Of a stretch of DNA of 64,000 bases, positions 33,544 to 40,592 are shown in pieces. A program made the position numbers and the translations under genes. Position 1 is the stretch's first letter, and each line of letters begins with the position of its first letter. Under the pieces are notes generated by a model. That model was not told the origin of the DNA and made no database searches. It saw only the letters and a list, made by a program, of their open reading frames with translations. This stretch comes from Flavonifractor sp. An10 (GTDB lineage Bacteria; Bacillota; Clostridia; Oscillospirales; Oscillospiraceae), in NCBI RefSeq assembly GCF_002161215.1, contig NZ_NFMB01000009.1:62001-126000 (forward strand). The letters run 5' to 3'.

Positions 33544-33747
33544 ATGGCGCAAAGATGGTGGAGCTCTACGCTGGAGCGGAAATGGCTGGTTTACTGGGGG
33601 CATGGCCCCGGGCCGCCGGGGAGCTGCAACAGCGACTATGAGGAATACGGCCTGCTCATTAGGATTGATCAGAAGAACTTCAAGAACGCCAAGGAATGTG
33701 GGGCCAATCCAAAAATCCTGTGCAAATTCCATGTGAGGTGGGAATAG
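33544..33747 (+). CDS. Hypothetical 67-residue protein after the thi operon
   Basis: ATG 33544, four bases after the tenI stop, no clear ribosome-binding site. The product is polar and aromatic-rich (RKWLVYWGHGPGPPGSCNSDYEEYG, residues 12-36, then a KNAKECG segment) and matches nothing I recognise. AT content rises towards its end. Could be a small real gene or a remnant of the neighbouring IS region. Confidence 0.35.
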   Translation: MAQRWWSSTLERKWLVYWGHGPGPPGSCNSDYEEYGLLIRIDQKNFKNAKECGANPKILCKFHVRWE

Positions 33748-33878
33748 AGCGGAAATTTATTCAGGGCGGTAGCCGGGGGATCCGGTTGTTGCCTTTTCAA
33801 CAACATAACGCCGGTGGTGCCGGATATCAAGAGCGGGCGGAGCCGTTCATCTCGCCCTGACATCTGGCTCCGGCGGTG
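33748..33878. other. Intergenic stretch without recognised content
   Basis: 131 bp between the small ORF and the IS256 remnant; no convincing gene, hairpin or promoter. Confidence 0.4.
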
Positions 33879-34350
33879 TTACTCAGACATGCGCTCGGCA
33901 AAATAGATCGCCATCTGGGCGTGAATTCGGCTCCAGTTCTGCCGCCGCCCGGTCCATCTTTTCGTAATGCCCATCATGGGCAGGTACAGCATCTTTTGCA
34001 GGCTGTCATCGGTGGGGAAAACGGACTTAGCCTTGGTCACCTTAACTCACATGCCCAGGATATCTTTCCGGCCATCCAGATTGACACCAATGGCAATGTA
34101 TACTGCTTTCTTCACAATCTGCCCTTCGCTGCGGACGTGAAAATGGATGGCGTCCAGAAAAACCACAATGTAGATGGATTCCAGGGGCCGCTGCCGGCAA
34201 TTTTTGACGATGGGCAGAATCTTGTCGGTAATCCAGCTGATGATACTATCTGGAACAGAAATGCCATAGATGTCCTGGATGTGAGCCTCAATATCTCCTG
34301 TAGTCACCCCCTTGACGTACATAGACAGGATTTTCCTCAATGTCCTGACT
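33879..34350 (-). pseudogene. IS256-family transposase remnant, internally deleted
   Basis: Read leftwards, the segment encodes IS256 (mutator-type) pieces: DIEE, then after a frameshift near 34330 ILSMYVKGVTTGDIEAHIQD, YIVVFLDAIHFHVRSEGQIV and VNLDGRKDILGM, a stop, then directly the C-terminal KVTKAKSVFPTDDSLQKMLY, MMGITKRWTGRRQNWSRIH and IYFAERMSE with the native stop at 33879. About 150 residues containing the second catalytic Asp are missing between the two parts (junction near 34045). The 5' end is cut by the IS5-family element inserted at 34351. Confidence 0.85.
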
Positions 34351-34351
34351 A

Positions 34352-35197
34352 GGGCTTGTTTGAAAAATAAAAGCTGCACAAAAGGAGCAGAAATGCGAAG
34401 CTAGAGGTATGAAACGGTATGAATTAACAACAGAACAACGGAAACGTGTCAAACCTCTTCTGCCGCCGGAAGAGACAGGGAAGCGTGGCCGCCCCCGTAA
34501 GGACAACCGGACGATGCTGAACGGGATGCTCTGGATTGCCGGAAGCGGTGCCCAATGGCGGGAACTGCCGGAGGCCTACGGCCCCTGGCAGTCCGTGTAT
34601 GCCCGATTTGCCAAATGGCGGGATGATGGCACACTGGAAACCGTGTTTCGCGCATTGTCTGAGGATGCGGATATGGAAAATCTAAGCATAGATTCCACCT
34701 GCATCAAGGTACACGAAAGCGCCATTGGCGGGGAAAAAACGGAGGATAAGGCAGTTGGTCGTACCAGAGGTGGTCTGAACACAAAGCTCCATGCCATTGT
34801 AGACGGGCTGGGCAACCCAGTGGAGTTCCTTCTCTCAGCTGGAAATGATAACGATTGTGTTCATGCCATAGAACTGCTGGAAAACGTTGAACTCTGCGGA
34901 AGCAACGTGCTGGCAGACCGGGCTTATGGTGCTCAATCCATTCGGGAATACATCTCAAAGCATGGGGCCAATTACGTGATCCCGCCACAAAGCAATGTGT
35001 CTAATCCTTGGCCGGCAGACTGGTATCTGTATAAGGAGAGACATTTGGTCGAGTGCTTCTTCCAGAAAATCAAGTGGTTTCGCAGAATTGCCGCCAGTTA
35101 CGTCAAGCTGGACGCCTCCTTCTTGGCCTTCGTTTACCTTGCCGCCATTGCAATTCTGTTGATTTAGAACAAGTCTCCTGATTTTTCAAACAAGCCC
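34352..35197 (+). mobile_element. Intact IS5-family insertion sequence (846 bp)
   Basis: Perfect terminal inverted repeats GGGCTTGTTTGAAAAAT at both ends (34352 onwards and, complemented, to 35197), flanked by TA duplications within CTAG, the target preference of the IS427 group of IS5. One transposase gene fills most of it. It is inserted in the IS256 remnant. Its ends resemble those of the MITE-like elements at 4949 and 45801. Confidence 0.92.
34409..35167 (+). CDS. IS5-family transposase (single frame)
   Basis: 252 residues from ATG 34409. N-terminal DUF4096-like region (LTTEQRKRVKPLLPPEETGK, IAGSGAQWRELPEAYGPWQS) and a DDE domain with catalytic residues in SIDSTCIKVHE, NVLADRAYG and ERHLVECFFQKIKWFRRI. 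Many IS427-group elements split this gene with a frameshift; here it is continuous. AT-richer codons than the chromosome mark it as foreign. It probably still works, given intact ends and target duplication. Confidence 0.92.
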   Translation: MKRYELTTEQRKRVKPLLPPEETGKRGRPRKDNRTMLNGMLWIAGSGAQWRELPEAYGPWQSVYARFAKWRDDGTLETVFRALSEDADMENLSIDSTCIKVHESAIGGEKTEDKAVGRTRGGLNTKLHAIVDGLGNPVEFLLSAGNDNDCVHAIELLENVELCGSNVLADRAYGAQSIREYISKHGANYVIPPQSNVSNPWPADWYLYKERHLVECFFQKIKWFRRIAASYVKLDASFLAFVYLAAIAILLI

Positions 35198-35335
35198 TAG
35201 TGGCTCAAAAAAGTGGCTTTAGCCACTTTTTTGAAAAAGCTGTGAACTCTGCGAGGCTTTTGGAGAAGCGGCGAGGCGGACGACAAGCTGCTGGGGGAAT
35301 CCGGGCGGCCTCCGCCCGAATTCCCCGGGAAAATA

Positions 35336-35381
35336 GGGAAGGCCCCCGGAACCGATTCAAACTGGTTCCGGGGGCCTTCCC
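35336..35381. terminator. Terminator of the S41 protease gene
   Basis: Long GC-rich inverted repeat GGGAAGGCCCCCGGAACC and its complement, just beyond the stop at 35386 on the minus strand. A second hairpin (35294-35327, GGGGAAT/ATTCCCC arms) and a small one (35206-35233) lie between it and the IS; they hold no gene. Confidence 0.8.
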
Positions 35382-35385
35382 CATT

Positions 35386-37299
35386 TTAAGAAGGAAGAAT
35401 ACCCAGATAGGTAAGCAGAGAGCAGGTTAAGGCGGCGGCCTCCGCGCGGGTGGCGGGGGCGCCGGGGTCGATATCCTCCAGAGGCGCCCACAGCAGGCTG
35501 ATGGTGTTGCCCAGCAGGCCGGTCTGGCTCTCGGCCAGGAGCCACACGGACTCCCTGGCCCAGGAGGCATAGGACTGGTAGGCGGCCCCGTCCGCCGCGC
35601 CGTCGGGGATATCCCGGGCGGCCAGCTCCAGCCTCATCCCCAGCCGCTGGCCCAGACGGGCGGCGATGGTGATGAGCTCCTGCTGGGTAACGGTGCCGTC
35701 AGGGTTGAAGCGGCCGCCGCCCACGCCCTCCACCAGGCCCAGGGCGGCCACGGCGTTGACGCACATGCCGTACCAGTCGTCCATGGACACGTCGGTAAAG
35801 CGGCTCTCGCCGGTGGGCACCCGGCAGTTGAGAGCCTTGGCCAGCAGGGCGCACAGCTCCGCCCGGGTAAGGCTGCCCTCCGGGTTGTAGGTGCCGTCGC
35901 CGGAGCCGGATACAATGCCGTAGGCGGCCAGCCGGTCAATGAGGGCGGCATAGGGGGAATCCGCCGTGTCGGAGAAGCCCCGGCTCTGATAGCCGGTGAG
36001 GCCGCAGTCCCCCGCCACAGCCGCGGGCTCGACGTCGGCCCAGCTGCCGCCGGTGCCGCTCTGGAGGGTGACCCCCACGGGCAGGGCCTCCAGCAGGGCG
36101 GTAAAGGCGGCCTGATACTCCGGGCTGGAGGCCTGCTCCAGGGAGATATACCAGACCCGGTTGAAATCCAGGCGCAGGTAGCCCTCGGTGGAGCCCTCCG
36201 GCGCGGGGGAGCAGAGGAGGACGGCCACCTCGTCGGCCAGATCCGGATCCACCAGCAGGTGGGGGATCACGCCCACCGTGTCGGTGGTGCCGCCGCCGGG
36301 GGCGTAGAAGCGGTAGGTGGTGATCTTCATGGCGTCCCCGTCGTCAAAATAGCCGGGCAGGGAGTTCTCGTCCAGGACGATCTGGGCCACCCCTTTGCCG
36401 AAGGAGCGGGAGCCGATGACAATGCCGACGCCGGTGTCCCGGACGTCGGAGGCGAAGAGCTCGGATGCGCTGGCGGTATTCTCGTCGGCCAGCACAATCA
36501 CCGGGGCGGTGGTAAGGGCCTCGTCGTTGCTGCCGAAGGCCCCGTAGGAGCCGTCGCTGTCCTTCAGATAGGCCAGCAGGCCGGAGCCGGAGAAGGTGCT
36601 CACCGCCCCGATGGCCGCGTCCACCACGCCGCCGCCGTTGCCCCGGAGATCCACAATCCACCGGTCGGCCTGATCCCCGTAAGTCTCCAGGCCGTCGGTG
36701 AAGTGCTCCACCGTCTCGCCGCCGAAGGTGTCACAGTCGATGTAGCCGATGTGGCCGTCCCACAGCTCGGTGTAGGCGGTGGGGATGGTGATGGCCGCCC
36801 GGGTGAGGCTGACGGTGGTGCTCTCGCCGTCCCGCAGGTAGGTGACGGCGACCTGGGTGCCCGGCTCACCCTGCAGCAGGCCGGTCATGGTGTCCCCGTC
36901 CTGCCCGGCGATATCGGTTCCGTCCACGGCGGTGATCAGATCCCCCGCCTGGAGGCCGCCGGAGGCGGCAGGCGTGTCCTCATATACCCGCTGAATCAGC
37001 AGGCCCTCCCCGGTAATCAGGGAGGAGATGCCGATGCCCACCAGCTCGGTGTCCGACAGGGAGCTGCTGAACAGGGCGTACTCCTCCGGGGTGAAATACT
37101 GGGTATAGGGGTCGCCCAGGGCCTCCAGCATGCCGGAGATGGTGGACTGCTCCAGTACCTCCTCCGGCACGTCGTCAATATAGTAGACATCCAGCAGATC
37201 TCCGGCCTGCTCCGGGGTCAGGGCCCGGACGGCGGGGGAGAGGGCCAGGGACAGGCCCAGGAACAGGGACAGCAGGCGGGTGCGGCGCTTTCGTTTCAT
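35386..37299 (-). CDS. S41 family carboxyl-terminal processing protease with PDZ and SLH domains
   Basis: 637 residues from ATG 37299. Signal peptide (MKRKRRTRLLSLFLGLSLAL, cleavage near PAVRA). PDZ domain ~85-165 (GIGISSLITGEGLLIQRVYEDT is its start, cited as residues 88-109), S41 peptidase ~185-360 with the nucleophile serine in ENTASASELFA and lysine in GSRSFGKGVAQ. Residues ~435-637 contain SLH repeats (AAYGIVSGSGDGTYNPEGSLT, DWYGMCVNAVAALGLVEGVG) that would anchor it to secondary cell-wall polymer. CtpA-like enzymes trim exported proteins; the SLH anchor points to a wall-bound enzyme. Monocistronic with a terminator. Confidence 0.9.
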   Translation of the reverse strand: MKRKRRTRLLSLFLGLSLALSPAVRALTPEQAGDLLDVYYIDDVPEEVLEQSTISGMLEALGDPYTQYFTPEEYALFSSSLSDTELVGIGISSLITGEGLLIQRVYEDTPAASGGLQAGDLITAVDGTDIAGQDGDTMTGLLQGEPGTQVAVTYLRDGESTTVSLTRAAITIPTAYTELWDGHIGYIDCDTFGGETVEHFTDGLETYGDQADRWIVDLRGNGGGVVDAAIGAVSTFSGSGLLAYLKDSDGSYGAFGSNDEALTTAPVIVLADENTASASELFASDVRDTGVGIVIGSRSFGKGVAQIVLDENSLPGYFDDGDAMKITTYRFYAPGGGTTDTVGVIPHLLVDPDLADEVAVLLCSPAPEGSTEGYLRLDFNRVWYISLEQASSPEYQAAFTALLEALPVGVTLQSGTGGSWADVEPAAVAGDCGLTGYQSRGFSDTADSPYAALIDRLAAYGIVSGSGDGTYNPEGSLTRAELCALLAKALNCRVPTGESRFTDVSMDDWYGMCVNAVAALGLVEGVGGGRFNPDGTVTQQELITIAARLGQRLGMRLELAARDIPDGAADGAAYQSYASWARESVWLLAESQTGLLGNTISLLWAPLEDIDPGAPATRAEAAALTCSLLTYLGILPS

Positions 37300-37520
37300 C
37301 GGGAAATGCCTCCTTGGGCATAATTGTTATGTAACCCAATTCTACGACAAAACGGGGGCGGGCGCAAGGGTGTAAGCCAAATTGTAGCTATTTGTCACTT
37401 TTTTGAACGGGGCCGCCTCTCCCGCAGGCAAACGGTTCACGGTAGGTTTACAGGCCGTTCACGGCCGGTTCATGTTCCGCAGATAAAATAACCGGGAGTT
37501 CAAAAAAGGAAGTGAAGCAG

Positions 37521-38939
37521 ATGACAGATGGAAAAGCATGGCGGCTGGGTTCGGCGCTGATGTGCCTGGCCCTGCTCACCGCCTGCGCCGGCGGCGGTGG
37601 AACACCGGAGACCGTTGCCCCGGCGGCGGACGAGACGTCCATTGTCCTCTCCGACAGCGGGGTGGAGGTGGACGGCCAGGCTGCCCCCGACAGCGCGGAC
37701 GCGGCGGTCTACGTGGGGGCGAACATCGTCTACTACGAGGACGGCCGGGACGAGACCTACGGCGAGGGCACCGAGGAGGATGCCCACACCGCCGAAGAGG
37801 CGGCGGCCCATACGGTGGTGACCATCACGCAGCCGGGCACCTATCGCGTCTCCGGCACCCTGAGCCTGGGCCAGTTGGCGGTGGATCTGGGCGAGGGCGC
37901 TGAGGAGGATCCGGAGGCGGTGGTCACCCTGATTCTGGATGGGGCGGACATCACCTGCACCGTGGCCCCGGCGGTGATCTTCTACAACGTGTATGAGTGC
38001 GCCTCCGGCGACGGGGAGGACGCCTCCCCCGCGGTGGATACCTCGGCGGCGGGGGCCAACGTGGTGCTGGCCGACGGCTCGGTGAACAACATCACCGGCT
38101 CCTATGTGGCGCGGATCTACAAGGAGGGTACCACCGACAAGCTCCACAAGTACGACGGGGCCTTCTACTCCAAGATGTCCATGAACGTGGACGGGGAGAC
38201 GGCGGGCACCGGCGTGCTCAACCTCACGGCGGACAACGAGGGGCTGGACTCCGAGCTCCATCTGACCATCAACGGCGGCGTCATCAACATCACCGCAGAG
38301 AACGACGGCATCAACACCAATGAGGACGGGGTGAGCGTCACCACCATCAACGGCGGCACCATTACCATCACCGGCGGCCTGGGGGCCGAGGGGGACGGCA
38401 TCGACTCCAACGGCTATCTGGTGGTGAACGGCGGCACGGTGCTCACCACAGCCAATCCCCAGGCGGGGGAGGGCGGCATCGACTCGGACAGCGGCATCTA
38501 CCTCAACGGCGGCACGGTGATCGCCCTGGGCAGCCGCAACGACAGCGCCGCGGCGGACTCCGCCCAGGCCCTGATAGAGCTCACCTTCCGCACCACTGTG
38601 CCCGAAGGCAGCGAGGTGGAGCTCCGGGACAGCGAGGGAACTGCGGTGGTGTCCTTTACCGCCCCACGGGATTTCTCCAGCGCCATCCTCTCCGTGCCGG
38701 AGCTGGCCTGGGACAGCACCTACACCCTGTGGGTGGACGGCGTGCAGCAGCAGTATACCGGTACCGGCACAATGGATGCGCCCGGTGGAGGTGGAGGCGG
38801 CCAGCCGCCGGAGGGCATGGCGCCCGGCGGGCGGCCGGGTGACGGCGGTGCCGCCGACGAGCCCGGGGAAACGGCGTTTGTCATCACGGCGGACAGCCAC
38901 GCATTCCAGGGCGTGGGTGACCTGGTATCCGGGGAATAG
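37521..38939 (+). CDS. Lipoprotein with Cthe_2159-like carbohydrate-binding beta-helix domain
   Basis: 472 residues; ATG 37521 is preferred over GTG 37512 because AAAGGA lies 12 bp upstream. Lipoprotein signal with lipobox LLTACAGG. Residues ~70-400 match the Cthe_2159/DUF4353 family of calcium- and polysaccharide-binding right-handed beta helices: TLILDGADITCTVAPAV, VVLADGSVNNITG and repeated INGGxxxITxxNDGI units with DGIDSNG and GGIDSDSG. C-terminal Gly/Pro-rich tail. Presumably binds acidic sugars such as pectin at the cell surface (family knowledge). No enzymatic neighbour. Ends next to the duplicated terminator hairpin. Confidence 0.85.
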   Translation: MTDGKAWRLGSALMCLALLTACAGGGGTPETVAPAADETSIVLSDSGVEVDGQAAPDSADAAVYVGANIVYYEDGRDETYGEGTEEDAHTAEEAAAHTVVTITQPGTYRVSGTLSLGQLAVDLGEGAEEDPEAVVTLILDGADITCTVAPAVIFYNVYECASGDGEDASPAVDTSAAGANVVLADGSVNNITGSYVARIYKEGTTDKLHKYDGAFYSKMSMNVDGETAGTGVLNLTADNEGLDSELHLTINGGVINITAENDGINTNEDGVSVTTINGGTITITGGLGAEGDGIDSNGYLVVNGGTVLTTANPQAGEGGIDSDSGIYLNGGTVIALGSRNDSAAADSAQALIELTFRTTVPEGSEVELRDSEGTAVVSFTAPRDFSSAILSVPELAWDSTYTLWVDGVQQQYTGTGTMDAPGGGGGGQPPEGMAPGGRPGDGGAADEPGETAFVITADSHAFQGVGDLVSGE

Positions 38940-38954
38940 AAATAGATAGAAAGA

Positions 38955-39179
38955 GCAAGCGGCTGGGAAGTTTTCCCAGCCGCTTTGAGACTGTCGATAA
39001 ACCCTCCTGCCAAAGGACTCGGAGGGAAGGATAGTGTGAAAGGGAACCGTCAGGGTTCCCTTTCGCGTTGGATCAAACAACTTTTTGAAACTTTTTGAAG
39101 TTTCAAAAAGTTTGGCAGCCTGTCGAAAAGACGTTTTCGACAGGCTGCAAGCGGCTGGGAAGTATTCCCAGCCGCTTTG
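38955..39179. repeat. Terminator-flanked 159-bp element, copy 2
   Basis: A 159-bp core (38988-39146) very similar to copy 1 (20748-20906) lies between two 33-bp direct copies of a terminator hairpin built on AAGCGGCTGGGAA / TTCCCAGCCGCTT (38955-38987 and 39147-39179, one mismatch). The hairpin sequence is unlike that around copy 1. Core ends are AGACTGTCGATAA and, complemented, AGCCTGTCGAAAA; the same four internal hairpins are kept. The left hairpin follows the Cthe_2159-like gene, the right one the convergent YbjQ gene. Confidence 0.82.
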
Positions 39180-39191
39180 TCAATGTTGACG

Positions 39192-39512
39192 CTATGCCTC
39201 TCCGATGACCCGGACGGCGGTGCCGTAGGCGCAGATCTCGGCGGCGGACTGCATGATGGAGGCGGAGGCATAGCGGATGGCGATCACCGCGTCGGCCTCC
39301 ATGGCGATGGCCTCGTCCACCATGCGCTTGGTGGCGATCTGCCGGGCCTCATTGAGCATCTCGGTATAGCCCTCGATCTCGCCGCCCACCAGGGTCTTCA
39401 TGCCGGCCATGAAGTCCTTGCCGAAGTTCTTGCACTGCACCACGCTGCCCTTGACCATGCCCAGGGCCTCGATCCGCTTGCCGGGGATATATTCAATATT
39501 TAGAAGCAGCAT
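39192..39512 (-). CDS. YbjQ/UPF0145 family protein
   Basis: 106 residues from ATG 39512 whose AAGGAGG site lies inside the 3' end of the MerR gene. Full-length UPF0145 (YbjQ) domain: IEYIPGKRIEALGMVKGSV, EMLNEARQIATKRMVDEA and ADAVIAIRYASASIMQSAAEI. Members are small oligomeric cytosolic proteins, annotated as heavy-metal-binding by weak similarity; function unknown. Translationally coupled to the MerR regulator (20-bp overlap). Confidence 0.88.
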   Translation of the reverse strand: MLLLNIEYIPGKRIEALGMVKGSVVQCKNFGKDFMAGMKTLVGGEIEGYTEMLNEARQIATKRMVDEAIAMEADAVIAIRYASASIMQSAAEICAYGTAVRVIGEA

Positions 39513-40155
39513 CCTCTTCTCCTCCTTGAATTTGCTTGAGCCGCTGCCAGAGGGCCAGCAGGACACCCACGATCACAGCGGAGGGGACGGCGATGAGAAT
39601 CAGCAGCAGCCACAGCGGCAGCGCGTCCGCGGGATCCAGGGAGATGGCCCACAGAATCAGCCCGATGATGCCGGCCATGAGGCCCACAAACACCGCCGCG
39701 GCCACCACCGGCCCCACATACCGTTTTCTGGTATCCTTCTTCCGAATGTTCACGAATTGGGTTCCCTCCTCCTGCTCCATACGCTCCATCTCTGCCAGCC
39801 AGCGGCCGGCGTCCAGGTTGGGGAGCTGTTCGTCTGTTCGGGCCAGCTCCTGGCAGAGAGAGCGCATGGTTCCCAGGTTTTTCTGGGCCCGCTCCAGCTG
39901 GATGACGTGGCGCAGCAGGCCGTCGGCGAGGGTAAGTTCTCCCTGCTGCATCCGCCGGATCTCCTCCAGGGGCACGTCCAGCTTGCGCAGCAGCTTGATC
40001 TTGCGCAGGGTCTCCACATCCTCCTCACCATAATCCCGGTAGCCGTTGTCTGCGTTCCGACCGGGGGAGAGCAGTCCCTCCTTTTCATAGAAGCGGATAT
40101 TCCGCTTTGAAATTCCAACCAGCTGCTCTACCTCGTTTATCTTCACGCAAATCAC
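39493..40155 (-). CDS. MerR-family regulator with two C-terminal transmembrane helices
   Basis: 220 residues from GTG 40155 (a second GTG 9 bp on is possible). N-terminal MerR HTH (INEVEQLVGISKRNIRFYEKEGLL, here residues 6-29, and YGEEDVETLRKIKLLRKLDV), coiled dimerisation helix ~75-115, then after ~145 two hydrophobic helices (VVAAAVFVGLMAGIIGLILW and LLLILIAVPSAVIVGVLLAL). A membrane-tethered MerR regulator is unusual but recurrent in Firmicutes. Its promoter region has a classical MerR operator, indicating autoregulation. Forms an operon with the YbjQ gene. Confidence 0.87.
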   Translation of the reverse strand: MICVKINEVEQLVGISKRNIRFYEKEGLLSPGRNADNGYRDYGEEDVETLRKIKLLRKLDVPLEEIRRMQQGELTLADGLLRHVIQLERAQKNLGTMRSLCQELARTDEQLPNLDAGRWLAEMERMEQEEGTQFVNIRKKDTRKRYVGPVVAAAVFVGLMAGIIGLILWAISLDPADALPLWLLLILIAVPSAVIVGVLLALWQRLKQIQGGEEDAASKY

Positions 40156-40169
40156 CTCGGCTTATGCTT

Positions 40170-40200
40170 ACCATACACCTTCCACCGGGTGGAAGGTCAA
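40170..40200 (-). promoter_or_regulatory. MerR-type promoter/operator with 19-bp spacer
   Basis: On the minus strand TTGACC (40195-40200) and TATGGT (40170-40175) are 19 bp apart, the over-long spacing typical of MerR-activated promoters. A perfect 9-bp dyad CCTTCCACC / GGTGGAAGG (40178-40196) fills the spacer. It lies 15 bp upstream of the MerR gene. Confidence 0.85.
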
Positions 40201-40281
40201 GGGAAATCATTCCCGATCCGTAGTATACACCAGCCCGCACGAAATTGCCAGAGCCATTTGATACCGCGCCCCCACTTCGGC

Positions 40282-40310
40282 TTGCAATAGGGGTATCAGT
40301 CTGATAAAAT
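40282..40310 (+). promoter_or_regulatory. Promoter of the XRE-comEC-holA operon
   Basis: TTGCAA (40282-40287), 17-bp spacer, TAAAAT (40305-40310), 63 bp upstream of ATG 40374. Confidence 0.6.
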
Positions 40311-40373
40311 AACACCGAATGGCATGGTGCCATTCCACAGCGCGGCCCAACGACAATGTTTTCAGGTGATAGT

Positions 40374-40592
40374 ATGTATTTTCGCCGTATTGCGGATCTC
40401 AGAGTAGACAGCGATCTGACCCAGCGGGCGGTGGCGGCCCACCTGAATATGAATCTGGAGGTCTACCGCCGCTACGAGAAGGGTATCCGGGAGATCCCGG
40501 TGTGGGCCCTGCTCAAGCTGGCGGAGCTCTACCACACCAGCACGGACTATATCCTGGGCCGGACTGACGACCCGAGGCCGCCCCGTGCGTAA
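40374..40592 (+). CDS. Small XRE-family HTH protein
   Basis: 72 residues from ATG 40374 (MYFRRIADLRVDSDLTQRAV). A compact Cro/C1 HTH: LTQRAVAAHLNMNLEVYRRY, then IPVWALLKLAELYHTSTDYI, ending LGRTDDPRPPRA. Such stand-alone HTH proteins are common before comEC or other genes in this family of organisms. Its 3' end overlaps comEC by 8 bp, so it is the first gene of that operon and may control it. Confidence 0.85.
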   Translation: MYFRRIADLRVDSDLTQRAVAAHLNMNLEVYRRYEKGIREIPVWALLKLAELYHTSTDYILGRTDDPRPPRA

